Assembly: GCA_028866355.1 (NCBI GenBank)
Contig: JAGWIH010000014.1
Coordinates: forward strand, 1 to 18,071
Reading direction: 5' to 3'
DNA from: Alphaproteobacteria bacterium
Lineage (GTDB): Bacteria > Pseudomonadota > Alphaproteobacteria > ATCC43930 > CGMCC-115725
Length of the DNA: 18,071 nucleotides
Positions 8,891-14,834 of this stretch are shown piece by piece. The translations under genes and the position numbers were made by a program. The notes beneath the pieces are model-generated. The model was not told the origin of the DNA. It saw only the letters and a program-made list of their open reading frames with translations, and did not search any database. Numbering within the stretch: position 1 is the first letter of the stretch; the number at the start of each line of letters is the position of its first letter.

Positions 8891-8896
8891 CTCCTT
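8891..8896 (-). promoter_or_regulatory. Ribosome binding site that decides the acyl-CoA synthetase start
   Basis: On the minus strand this reads AAGGAG, nine bases before the ATG at 8881. It falls inside codons 2-3 of the longer reading frame that begins at 8899, so the shorter start is preferred. Confidence 0.7.
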
Positions 8897-8906
8897 CATG
8901 CCTTAG

Positions 8907-8929
8907 GCGCGGCAAGCCCCTCGCCGCGC
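8907..8929 (-). other. Second intercistronic hairpin before the acyl-CoA synthetase gene
   Basis: A perfect seven-base-pair stem (GCGCGGC with GCCGCGC) around a nine-base loop lies between the frc terminator hairpin and the ribosome site of the next gene. It has no T-run, so it is not itself a terminator. It could stabilise the 5' end of a processed downstream mRNA or set translation. The role is inferred only. Confidence 0.45.
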
Positions 8930-8936
8930 TGAATGG

Positions 8937-8967
8937 AAAAGGGGGCGGATGATTGCCATCCGCCCCC
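8937..8967 (-). terminator. Intrinsic terminator or attenuator after frc
   Basis: Read on the minus strand, a perfect ten-base-pair stem (GGGGGCGGAT with ATCCGCCCCC) with a seven-base loop is followed by TTTT. It begins 15 bases after the frc stop. The stem is strong but the T-tract is short, so partial read-through into the acyl-CoA synthetase, sucCD and fdh genes is plausible. No clear promoter is visible in the 55 bases that follow. Confidence 0.7.
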
Positions 8968-8982
8968 GGTAACGGGTTGGCG

Positions 8983-10260
8983 CTATTCCGCCGCCATCGG
9001 CTTTGCGCCGCCAAGCGCGCCCGAGTCCTTGAACTCGCGCACTTTCTTGTCGTCGTAGCCGAGGACCTTGGTCAGAATTTCATCCGTGTGCTCGCCCAAC
9101 AGCGGCGAACGCTTCACGTCGCTCGCGCTGTCGCTGAGCTTGATCGGATTGCCGACGGTCAGGTACTTGCCGCGCTTGGGATGATCGACCTCGACCACCG
9201 TGCCGGTCTTGCGCAGCGATTCGTCCTCGGCAAGCTCCTTCATCGACAGGATCGGGCCGCAGGGAATGTCGTACTTGTTGAGAATGTCCATGGCCTCGAA
9301 TTTGGTCTTGGTCGTGGTCCATTGCTCGATGCGGGCGAAGATCGCCTTGAGCTTCGGCAGCCGCGCCTCCGGCGTGGCATAGCCGGGATCGGTGATCCAG
9401 CCCTCTTCGCCGATCACCTTGCAGACCTTGTCCCAAACCGGTGCCTGCGTGATGAAGTAGATGTAGGCGTTGGGATCGTTTTCCCAGCCTTTGCACTTCA
9501 GAATCCAGCCCGGCTGGCCGCCGCCGGAATCGTTGCCGGCGCGCGGCGTCGCGTCGCCGAACGGGATGTTCTCGCCGAACTGGCTGTATTCCTTGAGCGG
9601 CCCGTGCTTGAGCCGTTGCTGGTCGCGCAGCTTGACGCGGCAGAGATTGAGCACGCCGTCCTGCATTGCGACGGTGACGCGCTGGCCCTTGCCCGAATGG
9701 GTGCGGTGGTAGAGCGCGGTGACGATCCCGAGCGCGAGGTGCAGGCCGTTGCCGGAGTCGCCGATCTGCGCGCCGGTCACCAGCGGCGGGCCGTCGCGGA
9801 AGCCGGTGGTTGACGCCGAGCCGCCGGTGCATTGCGCGACGTTCTCGTACACCTTGCAATCCTCATAGGGACCCGGACCGAAGCCCTTGATCGACGCCAT
9901 GATGATCTTGGGGTTGATCTGGTGCACACGTTCCCAGCTGAAGCCCATGCGATCGAGCACGCCCGGCCCGAAATTCTCGACCAGCACGTCGCACACCTTG
10001 ATCAAGCCCTCGAGCAGCTCCTTGCCCTTGGGATTCTTGGTGTCGATGGTGATCGACCGCTTATTGTGATTGAGCATCGTGAAATAGAGGCTGTCGACGT
10101 TGGGGATGTCGCGCAGCTGGCCGCGCGTGATATCGCCGACGCCGGGCCGTTCGACCTTCAACACGTCGGCACCGAACCATGCCAACAGCTGGGTGCAGGT
10201 TGGGCCCGACTGCACGTGCGTGAAGTCGAGAATGCGAACGTTTTCGAGTGCCTTGCTCAT
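8983..10260 (-). CDS. frc: Formyl-CoA:oxalate CoA-transferase (class III, CaiB/BaiF family)
   Basis: A 425-residue cytoplasmic enzyme, close to the 416-428 of characterised Frc/YfdW. It transfers CoA from formyl-CoA to oxalate, giving oxalyl-CoA and formate. Resemblance to Oxalobacter Frc and E. coli YfdW runs the whole length. Visible active-site positions are HVQSGP with Q17, Y59 in DSLYFTM, Y138-E139, and the catalytic aspartate D168 in GAQIGDSGNG, which forms the aspartyl-CoA intermediate. The mobile glycine loop is GGGQPG (246-251). Position 48 is Gln, as in YfdW rather than the Trp of Oxalobacter Frc. R155 stands in TTGFRDGPP, where both references have Trp. A strong AAGGAGGA lies upstream of the ATG. 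No oxalyl-CoA decarboxylase adjoins it. Acetyl- or succinyl-CoA as donor remains possible. Confidence 0.92.
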   Translation of the reverse strand: MSKALENVRILDFTHVQSGPTCTQLLAWFGADVLKVERPGVGDITRGQLRDIPNVDSLYFTMLNHNKRSITIDTKNPKGKELLEGLIKVCDVLVENFGPGVLDRMGFSWERVHQINPKIIMASIKGFGPGPYEDCKVYENVAQCTGGSASTTGFRDGPPLVTGAQIGDSGNGLHLALGIVTALYHRTHSGKGQRVTVAMQDGVLNLCRVKLRDQQRLKHGPLKEYSQFGENIPFGDATPRAGNDSGGGQPGWILKCKGWENDPNAYIYFITQAPVWDKVCKVIGEEGWITDPGYATPEARLPKLKAIFARIEQWTTTKTKFEAMDILNKYDIPCGPILSMKELAEDESLRKTGTVVEVDHPKRGKYLTVGNPIKLSDSASDVKRSPLLGEHTDEILTKVLGYDDKKVREFKDSGALGGAKPMAAE

Positions 10261-10287
10261 TATCTTGTCCTCCTTCGCGCGCCGTTC

Positions 10288-10410
10288 TTACTTGCCCATC
10301 GTCCGGGCATCGGTCCCCGGCGCTGATTTACGCGGGTTGATCCGGGTTTCGACAACCACCGGTTTGCCGGCGGCCTGCGGTCTTCCCGCTGTCGTAACGT
10401 CGTCTGTCAT
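10288..10410 (-). CDS. Possible small ORF between gntR and frc (40 residues)
   Basis: An ATG-to-TAA frame of 40 codons fills the gap between the regulator and frc, leaving 22 and 27 bases on either side. AGAGG stands four bases before the ATG. About 29 of 40 third positions are G or C, in line with the neighbouring genes. The peptide is hydrophilic and basic, with a central KPVVVETRINPRK stretch. It shows no membrane segment, signal peptide or cysteine, and I do not recognise it. It could be a real small protein, a leader peptide affecting frc translation, or chance. The spacing and start site give moderate support only. Confidence 0.38.
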   Translation of the reverse strand: MTDDVTTAGRPQAAGKPVVVETRINPRKSAPGTDARTMGK

Positions 10411-10432
10411 AACGCCTCTGATGGATCCTCGG

Positions 10433-11122
10433 TTAATCCAGATAGTCGCAGTGCCGCTCCACATGGACGGCGAGATCGAGTGCATGCTTAAGCACCAGCG
10501 CAGACGCGCGGTCGGTGTCGCGCCGCTGCAAGGCCTCGATGATGTTCATGTGATCGACGATCGAACGCTTGGCGCGATCTTCCTGGCCGATCGTCGCCTG
10601 GCGGATGGCGCGCATGTGAATGAAAAGGTCGCGCGTCATTTCGACCAGCACCGGATTGCCGGACAGCTGGATGATCGCTTGATGGAAGCGGATGTTGGCG
10701 TCGGAATATTCGTCGAGATGGCCTTCGGGCGAGCCGTCGCGGAAATCGTCGAACATGTGGCGCAGGTTGGCGATTTCGCGGTCGGAGGCGTGTAGCGTCG
10801 CCAGACGCGCCGCCAAACTCTCGAGCGCCGCCCAAACCTGGATCATGCGCACGATCTCTTGCTTGCTTTTGCGCACGACGATGACGCCACGGCGCGGCAC
10901 GGTGCGCACAAAGCCCTCGCGCTGTAGCATGGTGAGCGCTTCGCGGATGGGCGTGCGCGAAACGCCGAGTTCTTGCGACAAGCGACGTTCGTCCAGCCGG
11001 ATTTCTTCCGCCTGGCCATACACGTTCATGGCCGTAATCGCCTCTTTGAGCTTCCGATACGCTTGCAGCCGGAAGCTCGCCGGCGAATCGATCGGCTTGA
11101 TGACGAGACGCGTGGCCGTCAT
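10433..11122 (-). CDS. GntR-family transcriptional regulator, FadR/FCD subfamily
   Basis: A 229-residue regulator. The N-terminal winged helix (about 15-85) contains the recognition segment LSQELGVSRTPIREAL (48-63) and a wing with RRGVIVV. The C-terminal all-helical FCD domain (about 92-225) has the usual metal or ligand positions N143, H147, H191 and H213, followed by a normal end. Such proteins bind small organic acids and usually repress adjacent catabolic genes. The ATG at 11122 is preferred because GGGAGGG lies eight bases upstream; a GTG 24 bases earlier is possible but has no better site. It is the first gene of the leftward set. A dyad in its own promoter suggests autoregulation and control of frc and perhaps the genes beyond. 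The effector is unknown; oxalate, formate or an acyl-CoA are candidates. Confidence 0.92.
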   Translation of the reverse strand: MTATRLVIKPIDSPASFRLQAYRKLKEAITAMNVYGQAEEIRLDERRLSQELGVSRTPIREALTMLQREGFVRTVPRRGVIVVRKSKQEIVRMIQVWAALESLAARLATLHASDREIANLRHMFDDFRDGSPEGHLDEYSDANIRFHQAIIQLSGNPVLVEMTRDLFIHMRAIRQATIGQEDRAKRSIVDHMNIIEALQRRDTDRASALVLKHALDLAVHVERHCDYLD

Positions 11123-11175
11123 ATAGGCAACCCTCCCGCGGGGCACCGTTTAGACCGGCCCCCTAATTATCGCTC

Positions 11176-11204
11176 ATGGTATCTGGTATGCCACCATTGG
11201 TCAA
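11176..11204 (-). promoter_or_regulatory. Sigma70-type promoter for the gntR-frc set
   Basis: On the minus strand TTGACC (11204-11199) is separated by exactly 17 bases from TACCAT (11181-11176). The predicted start is near 11169, giving a leader of about 47 bases to the gntR ATG. The -35 matches five of six consensus bases and the -10 matches four of six. A GATAAT lies a few bases downstream as an alternative -10. Confidence 0.55.
11184..11196 (-). promoter_or_regulatory. Candidate operator for the GntR regulator
   Basis: TGGTATGCCACCA on the plus strand is a dyad, TGGT-N5-ACCA, of the size and style bound by FadR-subfamily GntR repressors. It lies wholly inside the 17-base spacer of the gntR promoter, where a bound dimer would block RNA polymerase. 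A further TGGTAT half-like element is at 11177-11182. That the neighbouring regulator binds it is inferred from position. Confidence 0.5.
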
Positions 11205-11284
11205 AGAGAATCCCGCTCTGACCCATTTCGGTGACGCCCCCCGTATCGGATCCGGCAATGGCTATGCCCCCCTCCGGCGACGAC

Positions 11285-11332
11285 ATTAACTCTATTTCGA
11301 TCGAGATTAACTTTACTACAGCGTAATTAACT
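11285..11332 (+). repeat. Three phased direct repeats ATTAACT
   Basis: Identical ATTAACT heptamers begin at 11285, 11306 and 11326, spaced 21 and 20 bases, so all face the same side of the helix. They lie in an AT-rich stretch upstream of the PEP-CTERM gene, and the last one overlaps its candidate -35. Together with the gntR promoter, this accounts for most of the structure in the 343-base gap between the two divergent genes. The remainder (11205-11284) shows nothing recognisable. Confidence 0.55.
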
Positions 11333-11355
11333 TATTATTTCGGCTTATTTACCAT
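11327..11355 (+). promoter_or_regulatory. Candidate promoter for the PEP-CTERM gene
   Basis: TTAACT (11327-11332) and TACCAT (11350-11355) are 17 bases apart. Each matches four of six sigma70 consensus bases. The last phased repeat covers the -35 and the other two lie upstream, as expected for activator sites. A leader of about 100 bases would follow. The match is modest and another promoter class is possible. Confidence 0.3.
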
Positions 11356-11409
11356 TAGATTGAATTGTATTGCGTGAATACTCCGGATACATCTGGGGAT
11401 AACTAGAAA

Positions 11410-11459
11410 ACGGGCCGACGCTCCGGTGGGGTGGACGGAACCCGTAGCCCCCGAAGGAG
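11410..11459 (+). other. Leader with alternative stems, one masking the ribosome site
   Basis: ACGGG (11410-11414) can pair with CCCGT (11441-11445). CTCC plus GGGG (11421-11424, 11428-11431) can pair with CCCC plus GGAG (11449-11452, 11456-11459), covering the ribosome binding site of the PEP-CTERM gene. The two pairings cross, so they exclude each other or form a pseudoknot. GC-rich sequence gives such pairs by chance, and no known riboswitch class is recognised. Confidence 0.25.
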
Positions 11460-11465
11460 TGACCT

Positions 11466-12098
11466 ATGACCGGAGCTTTTCGCAGCCTTTTTGCGCGCTT
11501 TCTGTCCATTGCGGCAGTGGCGACGTTCCTCGTTGGCGGTGTCGCAGCGACACCGGCCCACGCCATCCTCGTCCCCTGGTCCGGCGCCGGATCGAGCGGC
11601 ACCGACGGTGCGCCGACGACCAATCTCGGCGACAGCTGGAAGTTGCTGAACGGCAACATGACCTGGGACATCGTGCCCTCACCGGCCTTTACGTCGCCGG
11701 CGCCGTCGTTCTTCAACGTGCCGCTGTTCAATAACAGCAACGGCACCTTCGCCACGGGCTTCCAGTTCACCATCAACTCGGGCGTCGCCGGCATTGCCGC
11801 GGCCCAGCTGGTGGATATGACCACGAGCCAGACCTGGAATTCGGCGATTTCCTTGGCCGCGCAGCGCGTGACGTTGAGCGCGCCGGCGGGCACCCAACTG
11901 AGCGCCAACGACCAATACTCGCTCGAGATCGGGTTCACCGGTGCGGCGGATCCGGGCACGTTCAGCTTCGCGGCCCTGTGGTCGGACACGCCGACCTCGA
12001 ACAACACCAGCGTTCCGGAGCCGACACCGTTGTCGGTGCTCGGCGTCGCGGCGCTCGCGCTGTTCGCCATGCGCAAGCGCCTCGTCAACGCGATCTGA
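11466..12098 (+). CDS. PEP-CTERM sorting-domain secreted protein
   Basis: A 210-residue exported protein. Residues 1-33 form a signal peptide (arginines at 6 and 11, a hydrophobic core, AHA before the likely cleavage point). The mature part (34-180) is rich in Ser, Thr, Asn, Gly and Ala, has no cysteine, and looks like a beta-rich extracellular domain that I cannot name further. The tail has the full sorting signal: VPEP (183-186), a hydrophobic segment LSVLGVAALALFAM (189-202) and basic RKR (203-205). Exosortases recognise and process this signal, often in biofilm- or exopolysaccharide-forming Gram-negatives. AAGGAG five to six bases before the ATG supports the start. No exosortase or polysaccharide gene is in the window, so this is a stand-alone target. 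A strong terminator follows, so it is probably monocistronic. Confidence 0.9.
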   Translation: MTGAFRSLFARFLSIAAVATFLVGGVAATPAHAILVPWSGAGSSGTDGAPTTNLGDSWKLLNGNMTWDIVPSPAFTSPAPSFFNVPLFNNSNGTFATGFQFTINSGVAGIAAAQLVDMTTSQTWNSAISLAAQRVTLSAPAGTQLSANDQYSLEIGFTGAADPGTFSFAALWSDTPTSNNTSVPEPTPLSVLGVAALALFAMRKRLVNAI

Positions 12099-12124
12099 AT
12101 CGATCGCTTTCGTCTCTGAAGCGG

Positions 12125-12157
12125 GTCGCGACTCTCACGAGTCGCGACTCGTTTTTT
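12125..12157 (+). terminator. Intrinsic terminator after the PEP-CTERM gene
   Basis: A perfect nine-base-pair stem (GTCGCGACT with AGTCGCGAC) with a six-base loop is followed by TCG and six Ts. It lies 27 bases after the stop. The shape is canonical for Rho-independent termination on the plus strand. Confidence 0.88.
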
Positions 12158-12250
12158 GATTCGTGGATTCAGAAAAAAGTCAAGGACGGCAGCGCGTACA
12201 GTCGCTGAATTGCTTGAAAAAAATTGATCGTCCGCTTAATGATTTTCGTC

Positions 12251-13672
12251 ATGGCGCGCGATCAGAAGCACATCGCCTTCTCCGGCCGGATGATCATCGT
12301 CGGTTTCGGCAGCATCGGTCAGGGCGTGTTGCCGTTGGTGCTTCGTCACATCGCGATGAAGCCCGAACAGATCGTCATCATCACCGCACACGACATGGGC
12401 CGCAACGAAGCGGAATCCATGGGCGTGAAATTTCTCAAGAAGCCGCTGACCCGCGAGAACTATCGCAAGATTCTCGAGCCGATGCTCGGCAAGGGCGACT
12501 TCCTGATGAACGTCTCGGTCAACGTCGCCAGCATCGATCTCGTCGAGCTGTGCCGCGAGAAGGGCGCACTCTATCTCGACACCTGCATCGAGCCGTGGCC
12601 GGGCGCTTACACCGATCCCCGGCTGTCGCCGTCGGCGCGCTCGAACTACAAGCTGCGCGAAGACGCGTTGGTGTTGCGCAACAAATACAGCGACGGTCCG
12701 ACGGCAGTGCTCACGCACGGTGCCAATCCGGGGCTCGTGTCGCATTTCGTCAAAGAGGCGTTGCTCAACATCGCCAAGGCGGTGAAGCACAACACCGACA
12801 AGCCGAAAAGCCGGACCGATTGGGCCGAGCTTTCGCGCAGCCTCGGCGTCAAAGTCATCCACATCGCCGAACGCGACACGCAGGTTTCGACGGTGCCGAA
12901 GAAAGTCGGCGAGTTCGTCAACACCTGGTCGATCGAGGGCTTCGTTTCGGAAGGCATGCAACCGGCCGAGCTCGGCTGGGGTAGCCACGAGCTTAATTTT
13001 CCGACCGACGGCGGCCGGCACGATTTCGGCTGCGGCGCGGCGATCTATCTGACGCGGCCGGGCGCCGGCACGCGCATGCGGTCGTGGACGCCGCTCGAAG
13101 GTCCGTACCACGGCTTCCTGGTCACGCACAGCGAGTCGATTTCGATCGCCGACTATTTGACGCTCGCCGCGAACGGCAAGCCGGCCTATCGCCCGACGGT
13201 GCATTATGTCTATCACCCGTGCGATGCCGCGGTGCTGTCGTTACATGAGATGGCGGGCAAGAACTGGCACGCTCAGACGACGCACCGGTTGATCATGGAC
13301 GACATCGCGCCGGGCGGCATCGATGAACTCGGCGTGCTGCTGATGGGCCATAAGAAGGGCTCGTACTGGTTCGGCTCGCGCCTGTCGATCGACGAGGCGC
13401 GGCGCGTCGTGCCTTACAACAACGCCACGTCGCTTCAGGTCACCGCCGCGTGTCTCGCCGGCGCGATTTGGGCGATGGAGAATCCGGACTCTTTCGTCAT
13501 CGAACCGGACGAAATGAATCACGAGCGGATTCTCGAGATCGCACGCCCGTATCTCGGTGACATGGTCGGCGAATTCAGCGATTGGACGCCGTTGCACGAC
13601 CGCCATCGGCTGTTCCGCGAGGACGTCGATACCCGCGACCCCTGGCAGTTCAAGAACTTCCGGGTTTCCTAG
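12251..13672 (+). CDS. hss: Homospermidine synthase
   Basis: A 473-residue NAD-dependent enzyme that makes sym-homospermidine from putrescine (or spermidine plus putrescine), the long-chain polyamine typical of many alphaproteobacteria. It matches bacterial Hss such as Blastochloris viridis (477 residues) along its length. The N-terminal Rossmann motif is VGFGSIGQG (17-25). It has CIEPWPG with E114 and W116, HGANPG (156-161), NTWSIEGFVSEG with W226, the residue matching the known substrate-channel tryptophan, and THSESISIADYL with E295. I chose the ATG giving MARDQKHIAF because its N-terminus has the family length. An ATG at 12239 and a TTG at 12224 are in frame, and none has a good ribosome site. 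The gene is separated from the PEP-CTERM gene by a terminator, and its stop overlaps that of the convergent Rieske gene. Confidence 0.92.
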   Translation: MARDQKHIAFSGRMIIVGFGSIGQGVLPLVLRHIAMKPEQIVIITAHDMGRNEAESMGVKFLKKPLTRENYRKILEPMLGKGDFLMNVSVNVASIDLVELCREKGALYLDTCIEPWPGAYTDPRLSPSARSNYKLREDALVLRNKYSDGPTAVLTHGANPGLVSHFVKEALLNIAKAVKHNTDKPKSRTDWAELSRSLGVKVIHIAERDTQVSTVPKKVGEFVNTWSIEGFVSEGMQPAELGWGSHELNFPTDGGRHDFGCGAAIYLTRPGAGTRMRSWTPLEGPYHGFLVTHSESISIADYLTLAANGKPAYRPTVHYVYHPCDAAVLSLHEMAGKNWHAQTTHRLIMDDIAPGGIDELGVLLMGHKKGSYWFGSRLSIDEARRVVPYNNATSLQVTAACLAGAIWAMENPDSFVIEPDEMNHERILEIARPYLGDMVGEFSDWTPLHDRHRLFREDVDTRDPWQFKNFRVS

Positions 13673-14007
13673 GTCACCTCGTCCAACACCAGTATGCCGT
13701 TTTCGACGCGCACCGGCGCGGGCGTCAGGCTGCGTCCGGCGCATGGACCGGCGACGCAGAAGCCGTCCGCCGGGCGGAATTGCGCCCCGTGCGTGCGGCA
13801 CACCAGGAACCGGCATTCGGCATCGAAAAACGCGTCGGACACGATTTCAAGCGGCGTGCCCTGGTGCGGGCAGGCATTGCGATAGGCGCGAATTTGGCCC
13901 GCATGGCGCACGACGAATACCGCCTGTCGCGTCGCACCGGCGCCGAAAACGAATCCGCGCGCGACCCCTTCGGCAATGGAAGCCGCTTCGCACAATTGTC
14001 GCGCCAT
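13669..14007 (-). CDS. Small Rieske [2Fe-2S] ferredoxin-like protein
   Basis: A 112-residue single-domain Rieske protein. Cluster ligands are C46-x-H48 in NACPHQGTPL and C70-x2-H73 in CRTHGAQF, followed by a GFCVAGPCAG loop with C84 and C89. There is no signal peptide, membrane segment or oxygenase catalytic domain, so it is probably a soluble cytoplasmic electron carrier or the ferredoxin part of a larger system. Its oxygenase or reductase partner is not here. The ATG overlaps the stop of the upstream EVE gene (TGATG), indicating coupled translation; an in-frame ATG 39 bases earlier lies inside that gene and is less likely. Its TAG shares a CTAG with the convergent hss stop. The physiological role is unknown. 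Confidence 0.87.
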   Translation of the reverse strand: MARQLCEAASIAEGVARGFVFGAGATRQAVFVVRHAGQIRAYRNACPHQGTPLEIVSDAFFDAECRFLVCRTHGAQFRPADGFCVAGPCAGRSLTPAPVRVENGILVLDEVT

Positions 14008-14420
14008 CAGACTTTCAGGCCCGCCATGCGGCACAGCAACGTCCATTCCGCCGCCGACACCGGCGACACCGACAAGCGCCCCTGACGCACGAGAGCGAGC
14101 GATTTCAGCCGGGGCTCGGCCTTGATCTGCGCCAGCGTGACGGGCGTCTTCGCCGCCGCGAGCGGCGCCACCTCGACGGCGACGAACCGGCCGCTTTTGT
14201 CGTCCGGATCGGGATAGGCTTCCCGCACGATTTCGACCGCCCCGACGATCGCGAGCCCCTCGTTCGAATGATAGAAAAAGGCGTGATCGCCGACCCGCAT
14301 CGCCCGCAAATTATTCGCCGCCTGGTGATTGCGAACCCCCGTCCACGCCGTCCGCCGGTCGCGCGTTAGGTCTGCCCATGAATAGGCCGACGGTTCGGAT
14401 TTCAGCAGCCAGTGCGCCAT
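14007..14420 (-). CDS. EVE-domain protein
   Basis: A 137-residue protein that is essentially one EVE (PUA-like) domain. It begins AHWLLKSEPSAYSW, the standard start of the family, then TAWTGVRNHQAANNLRAM and GDHAFFYHSNEGLAIVGAVEIVREAYPDP, which form the binding-pocket strands, and ends with SVSPVSAAEWTLLCRMAGL. EVE/PUA-like folds (compare YTH and ASCH) bind modified bases in nucleic acid; the ligand here is unknown. The start at MAHW matches homologues. An ATG 30 bases earlier (14450), with GGGA close in front, would add ten residues and cannot be excluded. It is coupled to the downstream Rieske gene and divergent from the small membrane-protein pair. Confidence 0.9.
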   Translation of the reverse strand: MAHWLLKSEPSAYSWADLTRDRRTAWTGVRNHQAANNLRAMRVGDHAFFYHSNEGLAIVGAVEIVREAYPDPDDKSGRFVAVEVAPLAAAKTPVTLAQIKAEPRLKSLALVRQGRLSVSPVSAAEWTLLCRMAGLKV

Positions 14421-14534
14421 CGCCAGCGAGGCTACCGGGAATTGGGTCATTTGTCCCGGCCGCGACTTTGCATTAAGTTGGCGGCCGTTTTGCCGCGTGG
14501 CCTCCCGGACCGCCGATTAATCGATAGGGACCGC

Positions 14535-14834
14535 ATGATGACGGAACAACACACACGCTGGCTCGCCTGGGGCGGGATTTGGCTGGCCGGGATCAGCGTC
14601 CTGCTGGTGGTGGTCAACATCGTGCTCGCGCTGCTCAACGCACACACCCAGACCGAGGTCGCGGCACGCCAGCAGTTCATCGCCGACGGCCCGCAATACA
14701 ACGCAATCGGTGAAGCCCTGGTGCACAGTCTGGATGCAGCCGCGGGCGCGACCAACGATCAGGCATTGATCGCCATGATGGGGCGGCACGGGCTGCAGCC
14801 GGCGCCGGCGGCACCGACTAAGAGGACACGATGA
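14535..14834 (+). CDS. Small single-pass membrane protein (first of a pair)
   Basis: A 99-residue hypothetical protein. Residues about 11-34 form one transmembrane helix (WGGIWLAGISVLLVVVNIVLALL). About 65 polar, Ala/Gln-rich residues follow that could be helical, ending in a basic KRTR. The charge pattern does not settle the topology. TAGGGA four bases before the ATG supports this start over longer in-frame openings. The stop overlaps the next gene's ATG (ATGA), so the two are coupled. The soluble part resembles that of the partner: QQ, then an Ala/Asn-rich helix, then RHGL or RQHI and a Pro-rich end. I do not recognise a function. Confidence 0.75.
   Translation: MMTEQHTRWLAWGGIWLAGISVLLVVVNIVLALLNAHTQTEVAARQQFIADGPQYNAIGEALVHSLDAAAGATNDQALIAMMGRHGLQPAPAAPTKRTR

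Noticed and set aside
7988..8932. A 314-codon open frame on the plus strand opposite the acyl-CoA synthetase
   Set aside because: It mirrors the coding strand of a well-supported gene and shows no family motif or ribosome site.
11345..12088. A 247-codon frame antisense to the PEP-CTERM gene
   Set aside because: The plus-strand gene has a signal peptide, full sorting signal, ribosome site and terminator. The antisense frame has none.
12237..12242. A -10 element for hss paired with TTGAAA at 12214-12219
   Set aside because: Although the spacing is 17, the hexamer TAATGA matches only two consensus bases and would leave almost no leader before the start codon.
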